Assembly (NCBI GenBank): GCA_946647055.1
Contig: CAMPCT010000045.1
Location: forward strand, 1 to 12,653
DNA: 12,653 bases
Direction of reading: 5' to 3'
From: an uncultured Atopobium sp.
Lineage (GTDB): Bacteria > Actinomycetota > Coriobacteriia > Coriobacteriales > Atopobiaceae
The position numbers and the translations under genes are program-made. The notes beneath the pieces are model-generated. The model made no database searches and had not been told where the DNA came from. It saw only the letters and a list, made by a program, of their open reading frames with translations. Shown here in pieces: positions 1 to 6,043 of this stretch. Every line of letters starts with the position of its first letter. Within the stretch, counting starts at the first letter, position 1.

Positions 1-10
1 GCCCGAAACC

Positions 11-63
11 CCCGGTACAGGTCGCAAATCCGGAGCCGTACCCGGTACAGGTCGCTTTTCCGG
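11..63. repeat. Two direct repeats, 30-bp period
   Basis: CCCGGTACAGGTCGC occurs at 11-25 and again at 41-55. Each copy is followed by a 3-nt variable segment (AAA or TTT) and then TCCGG, so the near-identical stretch is 23 bp with a 30-bp period. The run lies within 15 bp of the window edge and may continue upstream. It is non-coding, and nothing suggests a CRISPR because the 7 bp between copies are too short for a spacer. Function unknown; it could be an intergenic repeat family or a protein-binding array. Confidence 0.75.
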
Positions 64-106
64 CGCCGCCCCCCGCTGCCCCCGCCGCGCTAAAACCTGA
101 ATGAAA

Positions 107-148
107 GATTTTGATTGATTTTGATAGTTCTTGATAGTATGCTATTAT
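107..148 (+). promoter_or_regulatory. fruR-fruK-fruA promoter with 10-bp tandem operator repeats
   Basis: Three 10-bp units follow one another: GATTTTGATT (107-116), GATTTTGATA (117-126) and GTTCTTGATA (127-136), so TTGAT recurs once per helical turn at 111, 121 and 131. A plausible promoter overlaps them, with -35 TTGATA (121-126), a 16-bp spacer and -10 TATTAT (143-148). This AT-rich patch contrasts sharply with the GC-rich surroundings. DeoR-family regulators often bind direct repeats of about 10 bp, so autoregulation by the first gene is a reasonable inference. The -35 assignment is ambiguous because a second TTGATA lies at 131-136. Confidence 0.6.
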
Positions 149-175
149 CATCATGAGAAGAAGGGAGGTCCACAC

Positions 176-961
176 ATGCTCGCCCAGGAACGCAGGTCCC
201 GCATCGTCGAGTTCGTGAACACCCGCGGCGCCGCCTCCCTCGCCGAGCTCTCCCAACTGATTGGGGCCTCCGAGTCGACCGTACGACGCGACATCGAGCA
301 GCTCTCCCGCACTGGGCTCGTCGTGCGCGTCCATGGCGGCGCGACCAAGGCATCGTCCTCCGACCTCGTCCTCGTCGACCAGGTCATCTCGGAGCGCCGC
401 GCGCTCAACACGGCGGAGAAGGACGCCATCGGGGCCTTCGCCGCATCGCTCATCGGTCCCGACGACCTCGTCTACATCGACGCGGGCACCACCACCTCGG
501 CCGTCGTCGACCACCTCACCGAGACGCGCGCCACCTACATGACCAACTCCCTGCCCATCGCCCAGCACCTCCTGCTGCGCGGATGCCGCACCCTCGTGCC
601 CTCGGGCGAGCTCAAGCCCGTCACCGAGGCCATCGTGGGCGAGGCGGCAGTCGAGTCCATCCGCCCCTACAACTTCACGATCGGCTTCTTCGGTACCAAC
701 GGCGCCGACGTGCGCACCGGCTTCACCACGCCCGACCCCGGCGAGGCATGCGTCAAGCGCGTCGCCATGGAGCACACCCTGCACGCGTTCGTCCTGTGCG
801 ACGCGAGCAAGTTCTCGAAGGTCTCCCTCGTGACCTTTGCGGAGTTTGGCTCCGCGAACATCATCTGTGACAGCGCCACCGACGAGATCCGTCTCGCCAT
901 GGCACATGAGCAGCAGCGCAAGGCAACCATAGAGTTGGTGGAGGTGGCAACAGGAAAATGA
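176..961 (+). CDS. fruR: DeoR-family transcriptional regulator of the fructose operon
   Basis: A 261-residue repressor-type protein, the usual DeoR-family length. The N-terminus carries a DeoR winged helix-turn-helix (about residues 6-56), with the recognition helix near STVRRDI (residues 34-40) and the typical RVHGGA end (51-56). The C-terminal DeoRC sensor domain has the sugar-phosphate-binding motif YIDAGTTT (100-107) and a GTNGAD...GFTTPDPGEA segment. The ATG at 176 is chosen because AGGGAGG sits 7 bp before it; an upstream in-frame TTG at 131 lies inside the promoter. The stop overlaps the fruK start (ATGA at 958-961), which implies translational coupling. By family precedent it should respond to fructose-1-phosphate or a related sugar phosphate and bind the tandem repeats upstream; effector and binding site are inferred. 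Confidence 0.9.
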   Translation: MLAQERRSRIVEFVNTRGAASLAELSQLIGASESTVRRDIEQLSRTGLVVRVHGGATKASSSDLVLVDQVISERRALNTAEKDAIGAFAASLIGPDDLVYIDAGTTTSAVVDHLTETRATYMTNSLPIAQHLLLRGCRTLVPSGELKPVTEAIVGEAAVESIRPYNFTIGFFGTNGADVRTGFTTPDPGEACVKRVAMEHTLHAFVLCDASKFSKVSLVTFAEFGSANIICDSATDEIRLAMAHEQQRKATIELVEVATGK

Positions 962-1863
962 TCCATACCGTCACGTTCAACCCATGCCTCGACTACATCG
1001 TGAGGCTCGACGACCTCAGGCTCGGCGAGGTCAACCGCGTCACCTACGAGAACATCCTCCCGGGCGGCAAGGGCATCAACGTGTCCATCGTCCTCAAGAA
1101 CCTCGGCCACGAGAACCGCGCGCTGGGCTTCGTCGCGGGCTTCACCGGTGCCGAGATCGCCGCGCGTCTCGAGGACCACGGCGTCACCGCAGACTTCATC
1201 GAGGTCACCGAGGGCATGAGCCGCATCAACATGAAGGTCAAGGCCCACGAGGAGACCGAGATCAACGGCATCGGCCCCAACATCCTGCCCGCCGACGTCG
1301 ACGCCCTCTTCGCCAAGCTCGACGGCATCGCCGCCGGCGACACCCTCGTCATCTCGGGCTCGGTCCCGGCGGTCCTGCCCGACGACATGTACGAGCAGAT
1401 CATGGCGCGCCTCGAGGGCCGCGGCATCCGCATCGTCGTCGACGCCACGCGCGACCTGCTCGTCAAGGTCCTCCCCTACCACCCGTTCCTCATCAAGCCC
1501 AACAACCACGAGCTGGGCGAGATCTACGGCGTGACCCTGCGCACCAAGGACGAGGTCATCCCCTACGCCCAGAAGATGCACGAGGCCGGCGCCCGCAACG
1601 TCCTTGTCTCGATGGCTGGCGAGGGCGCGGTGCTGGTCACCGAGAACGGCGACGTCCTCACGAGCGAGGCCCCCAAGGGCACGGTCGTCAACTCCGTCGG
1701 TGCCGGCGACTCCATGGTTGCCGGCTTCCTCTGCGGCTACATCGAGGGCGAGGGCGACTGCGAGCGCGCGTTCCGTTGGGGCCTCTGCACGGGCTCTGCC
1801 AGCGCGTTCTCGCCGGACCTGGCCACGCGCCCCGAGGTCGAGGCCCTTCTCGAGACGCTCTAG
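958..1863 (+). CDS. fruK: 1-phosphofructokinase
   Basis: A 301-residue PfkB-family kinase that phosphorylates fructose-1-phosphate to fructose-1,6-bisphosphate with ATP in the cytoplasm. The start IHTVTFNPCLDYIV is typical of FruK/LacC enzymes. PfkB signature 1 is GGKGIN (residues 36-41, in context NILPGGKGINVSIVL). Signature 2 is NSVGAGDSMVAGF, with the presumed catalytic base D251. An IKPNNHELG segment lies in between. Length is normal for the family. The gene starts inside the last codons of the regulator and is followed after 80 bp by the fructose PTS permease, so the substrate is supplied by its operon partner. Tagatose-6-phosphate kinase (LacC) is the close alternative, but the fructose EII neighbour favours FruK. 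Confidence 0.95.
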   Translation: MIHTVTFNPCLDYIVRLDDLRLGEVNRVTYENILPGGKGINVSIVLKNLGHENRALGFVAGFTGAEIAARLEDHGVTADFIEVTEGMSRINMKVKAHEETEINGIGPNILPADVDALFAKLDGIAAGDTLVISGSVPAVLPDDMYEQIMARLEGRGIRIVVDATRDLLVKVLPYHPFLIKPNNHELGEIYGVTLRTKDEVIPYAQKMHEAGARNVLVSMAGEGAVLVTENGDVLTSEAPKGTVVNSVGAGDSMVAGFLCGYIEGEGDCERAFRWGLCTGSASAFSPDLATRPEVEALLETL

Positions 1864-1874
1864 CACGGTTCCAC

Positions 1875-1892
1875 CCGGCCATGCGTGGCCGG
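1875..1892 (+). other. Intercistronic hairpin between fruK and fruA
   Basis: A perfect 7-bp GC-rich stem, CCGGCCA (1875-1881) and TGGCCGG (1886-1892), with a 4-nt TGCG loop, starts 11 bp after the fruK stop. No U-tract follows, so it is not a standard terminator. It may act as a processing or stability element, or give partial attenuation between kinase and permease. Role inferred from position only. Confidence 0.5.
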
Positions 1893-1943
1893 TCCGATAG
1901 TCAGTAAAGGCACGATGAAGGCAAGAAAGGAAGGAGTAGTCAC

Positions 1944-3899
1944 GTGAAAATCACTGACCTGCTCAAGCCCGAGGGCATCCGGGTTGGCGCCGAGGCGGCC
2001 GACCGCATGGACGCCATCGACAAGCTCATCGAGCTCCAGGACGCCAGCGGCAACATCTCCGACAAGGAGGCCTACAAGGCTGGCATCCTCGCGCGCGAGG
2101 AGGAGTTCCCCACGGCGGTTGGCGAGGGCATCGCCATCCCGCACGCCAAGGTCGCCGCGGTCAAGCGCCCGGGCCTGGCTGCGATGACGGTTCCCGGCGG
2201 CGTCGAGTGGGACGCTCCCGACGGCGAGCCCAGCGACCTCATGTTCATGATCGCCGCCCCCGAGGGTGAGAACAACACCCACCTCGAGATGCTCGCCAAG
2301 CTCTCGCAGCTCCTCATGCACAAGGAGTTCGCCGACAAGCTGCGCGCCGCCGCGACCCCCGAGGAGTTCCTCGCCGCGATCGACGAGGCCGAAGCCGAGC
2401 GCGACGCCGCCGACGCCGCCAAGGCCGCTGCCGCCGCAGCCCCCAAGGCAGACGTCGCCGACGACGCATGGCCCCGCATCCTGGCCATCACCGCCTGCCC
2501 CACCGGCATCGCCCACACCTACATGGCCGCCGAGAACCTCGAGAAGAAGGCCGCCGAGATGGGCATCAAGCTCAAGGCCGAGACCCAGGGCTCCGCTGGC
2601 GCCAAGAACGTCCTGACCGCCGAGGAGATCGAGCGCGCCGAGGGCATCATCATCGCCGCCGACAAGAACGTCGACCGCGCCCGCTTCGCCGGCAAGCAGG
2701 TCTACTCCACCAACGTCTCCGCGGGCATCAATGACCCCGAGCGCCTCATCAACATCATCGTCAACCACGAGGCCCCGGTCCAGGAGGGCACCGTCGTGTC
2801 CGCCTCCAGCGCCGCGGCCGAGGGCGACTCCCTGGGCCACACCATCTACAAGCACCTCATGAACGGCGTCAGCCACATGCTGCCGTTCGTCGTCGGCGGC
2901 GGCATCCTCATCGCCGTGGCCTTCCTGATCGACGGCTTCCTGGCCCCCAACGCGGGCGCCGACTTTGGCTCCGCCACGCCTGCCGCCCACTTCTTCAAGC
3001 AGGTCGGCGGTGACGCCTTTGGCTTCATGCTGCCCATCCTCGCCGGCTACATCGCCATGTCCATCGCCGACAGGCCGGGCCTCGCGGTCGGCTTCGTGGG
3101 CGGCACGCTCGCCAACGCCGGCTACAGCTGGGGCTGGCTGGGCGGTGGCGCCGCCGTCGGTGGCGGCTTCCTGGGCGCCCTGTTCGCCGGCTTCGCCGCG
3201 GGCTACTTCGTCAAGTGGCTCGAGAAGGCCTGCGACGCCCTGCCCGACTCCCTCGAGGGCATCAAGCCGGTCCTGCTCTACCCGCTGCTGGGCATCCTCG
3301 GCATCGGCGTGCTCATGTTCACGGTCAACCCGCTCTTCGCGGCCATCAACACCGGCATGACCGGCTTCCTCAACGGCCTGGGCACCACCAACCTGGTCCT
3401 GCTCGGCGCCATCGTCGGCGGCATGATGTCCATCGACATGGGTGGCCCGTTCAACAAGGCTGCCTACGTCTTCGGCACCGCCATGCTCGCCGAGGGCACC
3501 GAGGCCGGCAAGATCATCATGGCCTCCGTCATGGTCGGCGGCATGGTCCCGCCGCTGGTCATCGCCCTGTCCACCACCATCTTCAAGAACAAGTGGAGCG
3601 AGGACGACAAGAAGGCCGGCCTGGTCAACTACATCATGGGCCTGTCCTTCATCTCCGAGGGCGCCATCCCGTTCGCGGCGGCCGACCCCGTCCACGTGAT
3701 CCCGTCCTGCATCATCGGCTCCGCGGTCGCAGGCGCGCTCTCCGCCCTCTTCGGCTGCACCAGCCCCGCCCCGCACGGTGGCTTCTGGGTCATCCCCATC
3801 ATCGGCAACCCCGTGATGTACTTCGTCGCGCTCGTCGCCGGCTCCGTCGTGGGCATGCTCATCCTCTCCCTCTGGAAGAAGGCCTACGTCGAGGAGTAG
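1944..3899 (+). CDS. fruA: Fructose-specific PTS permease, fused EIIABC
   Basis: A 651-residue membrane protein that imports fructose while phosphorylating it to fructose-1-phosphate, using phosphate from HPr. Domain order is IIA (about 1-150), with phospho-acceptor H67 in AIPHAKV; an Ala-rich linker (about 150-175); IIB (about 178-275), with phospho-cysteine C185 in ITACPTGIAHTY; and IIC (about 295-650), a set of hydrophobic helices with the conserved SEGAIPF segment (571-577) expected at the sugar site. The start is a GTG preceded by AAGGAG with a 7-bp gap, giving the expected N-terminus MKITDLLKPEGI. It is the last gene of the fruR-fruK-fruA unit. No HPr-like domain is attached and no ptsH or ptsI is in the window, so general PTS proteins must come from elsewhere. 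A mannitol or 2-O-mannosyl-glycerate specificity is less likely given fruK. Confidence 0.95.
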   Translation: MKITDLLKPEGIRVGAEAADRMDAIDKLIELQDASGNISDKEAYKAGILAREEEFPTAVGEGIAIPHAKVAAVKRPGLAAMTVPGGVEWDAPDGEPSDLMFMIAAPEGENNTHLEMLAKLSQLLMHKEFADKLRAAATPEEFLAAIDEAEAERDAADAAKAAAAAAPKADVADDAWPRILAITACPTGIAHTYMAAENLEKKAAEMGIKLKAETQGSAGAKNVLTAEEIERAEGIIIAADKNVDRARFAGKQVYSTNVSAGINDPERLINIIVNHEAPVQEGTVVSASSAAAEGDSLGHTIYKHLMNGVSHMLPFVVGGGILIAVAFLIDGFLAPNAGADFGSATPAAHFFKQVGGDAFGFMLPILAGYIAMSIADRPGLAVGFVGGTLANAGYSWGWLGGGAAVGGGFLGALFAGFAAGYFVKWLEKACDALPDSLEGIKPVLLYPLLGILGIGVLMFTVNPLFAAINTGMTGFLNGLGTTNLVLLGAIVGGMMSIDMGGPFNKAAYVFGTAMLAEGTEAGKIIMASVMVGGMVPPLVIALSTTIFKNKWSEDDKKAGLVNYIMGLSFISEGAIPFAAADPVHVIPSCIIGSAVAGALSALFGCTSPAPHGGFWVIPIIGNPVMYFVALVAGSVVGMLILSLWKKAYVEE

Positions 3900-3924
3900 C
3901 GCCTGGCGCACATCCCGCACGCAA

Positions 3925-3964
3925 GAGGGGCGTCCGCATCGCGCGGGCGCCTCTCCTTTTTCTT
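3925..3964 (+). terminator. Intrinsic terminator of the fructose operon
   Basis: A 13-bp stem, GAGGGGCGTCCGC (3925-3937) with GCGGGCGCCTCTC (3943-3955), contains two G-T wobble pairs and a 5-nt loop. It is followed by CTTTTTCTT, a good U-tract, 25 bp after the fruA stop. Confidence 0.9.
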
Positions 3965-3976
3965 GCCCCTTGGAAG

Positions 3977-4009
3977 CCGACCCTAGCGAACCCCCGACCC
4001 TAGCGAACC
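3977..4009. repeat. 17-bp tandem duplication at the 3' end of the minus-strand operon
   Basis: CCGACCCTAGCGAACC occurs at 3977-3992 and 3994-4009, a 17-bp period. The second copy covers the last two codons, the stop codon and the following bases of the NagB-fold gene on the minus strand, so its stop region has been copied downstream. It looks like a slippage or recombination duplication; protein length is unaffected. Confidence 0.85.
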
Positions 4010-4899
4010 TCCCACGTGGCATGGGAGAGCGGGTGGTCGGCCGTGAACTCGTCGCAAACGAGCCGCACGTCAGGCACGTAGGCGGGGAAGAGCGTGACCG
4101 GATACTCCAGCGTGGGCTCGGCGAACATGGCGACGCGCAGCACGGTGTGCTTCCACGATCCGGTGGCGATGATGTACACCGCCCGCTTGGCCGACAGCAT
4201 CGTCTTCATGCCCAGGGTGAGCATCATGGGGTTGCACAGGTCATAGCAGCCGCCAAAGTCGCGCTCGGAGTACTGGATGATGTTGTCGGGGGTGACGTAG
4301 ACCACGCGCGTGCGCGAGCGGGCGTACTGCTCGAGGGTGACGCGCTGGTAGGGGTCGATGGGGGTCTCGTTGTTGGCCACGAGGCCCTTGTAGCCCACGC
4401 CCGCCCACACGGTGTCGATGCCGCCCAGCTCCTCGCAGAGGCGGTCGGGACGGTCGAGGTCCTCGAGACGCGGGAAGATGCGCTGCTCCTCGGGCACGTT
4501 GAGCTCGGGGTCGATCTTGTCGTAGAACTGGTGGCGCATACGCCCCTCGCAGCTCATGGGATGCACCTCGAGCGGATAGGGACGGCCCTCCCAGTCAAGG
4601 CACTCGTCCATCTGGAAGACCCAGAGGTCGCGCAGGCTGATGCGCTCGCGGTTGACGCGCTCGATAAAGGCGGGGTAATGCGCCGCGGGACCCGACCCCA
4701 GGACCCACTTGGTGGGCAGGCCCGCCTCGTTGTTGCGGATGAGCTCCTCGCACATGAGGTCCGCGACGACGCGGTTGACGTGCTCGCGGTCGGGCTGCAT
4801 GTCAAACGTGACCTTGCTCTCGGGGTGGTTCGCCAGCTCCTCCTTGGGGATGGTGCACCAGCGCAGCATGTCCTCTCGGCTGATTCGATACTCCTGCAT
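4000..4899 (-). CDS. NagB/sugar-phosphate isomerase-fold protein, atypical active site
   Basis: A 299-residue cytoplasmic protein that resembles glucosamine-6-phosphate deaminase (NagB) along its length. Recognisable elements are LGSGPAAHYPAFI (phosphate-loop region, from residue 68), QMDECLDW (96-103; D98 aligns with E. coli NagB D72), AGVGYKGLVANNETP (166-180), SRTRV (195-199), and GSWKHTVLRVA (247-257), where K250 matches the NagB GSQK lysine. In the third motif NagB reads GNDGHIAFNE; here Y170-K171 replaces N-D and L173 replaces the His, while E178 is kept. Two of the NagB ring-opening residues (D141, H143) are therefore missing, which argues against simple GlcN6P deamination. The ATG at 4899 has AGGAGG 5 bp ahead. 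It lies 31 bp after the sugar-kinase gene, so it probably acts on that kinase's product. The substrate is unknown. Confidence 0.75.
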   Translation of the reverse strand: MQEYRISREDMLRWCTIPKEELANHPESKVTFDMQPDREHVNRVVADLMCEELIRNNEAGLPTKWVLGSGPAAHYPAFIERVNRERISLRDLWVFQMDECLDWEGRPYPLEVHPMSCEGRMRHQFYDKIDPELNVPEEQRIFPRLEDLDRPDRLCEELGGIDTVWAGVGYKGLVANNETPIDPYQRVTLEQYARSRTRVVYVTPDNIIQYSERDFGGCYDLCNPMMLTLGMKTMLSAKRAVYIIATGSWKHTVLRVAMFAEPTLEYPVTLFPAYVPDVRLVCDEFTADHPLSHATWEVR

Positions 4900-4930
4900 G
4901 TCTTCCTCCTCGACCTCGTCGTTGTCCGTG

Positions 4931-5881
4931 TCAGATCGTGATGCCGCGTGCGCGGGCGAAGTCCTCGACCTCCGTGGGCGTGGCATAGCCCGGCAGGCAG
5001 TCGCGGCGCGTGACCGAGAGCGCGGCATAGGCGCTCGCCCAGCGGCAGGCGTCGACGAGCGCGTCGCCCGCGATGAGCCGGGCCACCGCCGCCGCCATGA
5101 AGCCGTCGCCGGCACCGCTCGCGTCAACCGCCTCGACGCGCACCGGCTCCACGCGGGTGAACGCATCACCCTCGAGCACGGCAGCCCCATCGGCCCCCAG
5201 CGTCGCCACGACCGTGCCGCAGCCACTCGCTGCCACCAACGACCGGCAGAGCCCCTCCACGTCCCCCTCACGGAGCCCCGCGGGATCCCTTCCCAGCAGC
5301 AGGCACAGCTCGACCTCGTTCACAAAGAGGAGGTCGCAGCCAACGAGCGGCAGGTCAATGCCCTCGTCGGGCACGGGGCTCGGGTTCAGGACCGTCCGCA
5401 TGCCCAGCTCGTGGGCCCGACGCATGGCGGGGAGCACGAGCTGGGGACGGACCTCGAGGCCGCACACGAACCACCCCGCCCCCGCCAGGCGACCCAGGGC
5501 GTCCATGACCTCGCCCTCGGTGAGGTGTGCGCTCGAGCTCTCGCCCGTGATCATGATGTTCTGGCCGTCATCGGCGATGAGCCCTATGCCCTGTCCCGTC
5601 GTCACCGCCGGGTCGCGCAGAAGCTCCGAGAGGTCGACTCCGGCCTCGTCCATCCAGGCGGCGTCGCGCCTCCCCGCCTCGTCGCAGCCGATCTTCCCGA
5701 TGATGGCGGTGGGCACGCCCAGCCTGGAAAGGGCCACCGCGACGTTGCCGCCCTTCGCAAGGTCCTCCGACATGAGCATGCCATGCATCATGACGGTCTC
5801 GTTGGCATGGGGAAGGCGATGGACGAGGATGTCGAACCCTCCCCCAATGTTGTTCAGGACGATGACCTGCGGTTTATTCAT
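4931..5881 (-). CDS. PfkB-family (ribokinase-like) carbohydrate kinase
   Basis: A 316-residue ATP-dependent sugar or nucleoside kinase of the ribokinase superfamily. Signs are the KGGNVAVALSRLG segment (43-55, signature 1 region), LNPSP (165-169) and FVNEVE (186-191), both typical of ribokinase-type proteins, and DASGAGDGFMAA (253-264), where D259 is the presumed catalytic base. The N-terminus NNIGGGFDILVHRLP has the usual substrate-site Asp (D17) but replaces the common SxNxD lead. AGGAG stands 9 bp before the ATG at 5881. It is the first gene of a minus-strand pair with the NagB-fold protein, so the pair may phosphorylate and then isomerise or hydrolyse one substrate. No transporter or regulator is linked. 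Ribose, fructose, a deoxy-sugar or a nucleoside are all possible; the motifs do not decide. Confidence 0.85.
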   Translation of the reverse strand: MNKPQVIVLNNIGGGFDILVHRLPHANETVMMHGMLMSEDLAKGGNVAVALSRLGVPTAIIGKIGCDEAGRRDAAWMDEAGVDLSELLRDPAVTTGQGIGLIADDGQNIMITGESSSAHLTEGEVMDALGRLAGAGWFVCGLEVRPQLVLPAMRRAHELGMRTVLNPSPVPDEGIDLPLVGCDLLFVNEVELCLLLGRDPAGLREGDVEGLCRSLVAASGCGTVVATLGADGAAVLEGDAFTRVEPVRVEAVDASGAGDGFMAAAVARLIAGDALVDACRWASAYAALSVTRRDCLPGYATPTEVEDFARARGITI

Positions 5882-5908
5882 AATTCAGAGCTCCTGTCAT
5901 CAAGCTGG

Positions 5909-5949
5909 TTGCCCCTCTTCCAATACATTATATAACGTCATGTTTGCGT
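5909..5949. promoter_or_regulatory. Overlapping divergent promoter candidates
   Basis: An AT-rich patch in the kinase/zinc-ribbon intergenic region holds a perfect minus-strand -10 TATAAT (5932-5927), 46 bp before the kinase start. The -35 is weak: 17 bp further out reads CCCCAT. On the plus strand TTGCCC (5909-5914), a 16-bp spacer and TATAAC (5931-5936) give a candidate promoter for the gene at 6044, with a leader of about 100 nt. The two -10 elements overlap by two bases, so the promoters would compete if both are used. Confidence 0.5.
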
Positions 5950-6043
5950 ATGGGGAATGGATGTATGGCGTCGCATCGGGTACCATGTGCGTAAGGACAG
6001 CATTGCCCGCCCGACACATGAAACGCAGCTCAAGGAGGCACCC

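Noticed and set aside
11..63. Possible CRISPR array from the repeats at 11 and 41
   Set aside because: Only two copies, about 7 bp between them, and no cas genes; spacers would be far too short.
131..175. Upstream TTG start for the DeoR regulator
   Set aside because: It lies in the promoter and tandem repeats, and has no ribosome binding site; the ATG at 176 has AGGGAGG at 7 bp.
1860..4022. Long open frame on the minus strand opposite the EIIABC gene
   Set aside because: It is the antisense of a high-GC gene and encodes Gly/Asp/Val-rich low-complexity residues without any domain; a shadow of codon bias.
4931..5271. N-terminal extension of the NagB-fold gene up to 5271 on the minus strand
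   Set aside because: That frame overlaps the 3' part of the kinase gene and gives Arg/Ser-rich nonsense; the ATG at 4899 with AGGAGG is the natural start.
5981..5986. TACCAT as a -10 for the zinc-ribbon gene, with a similar TACCATGTG at 10188 before the flavin reductase-like gene
   Set aside because: It fits TAnnnT, but neither copy has a -35-like hexamer at 16-19 bp.
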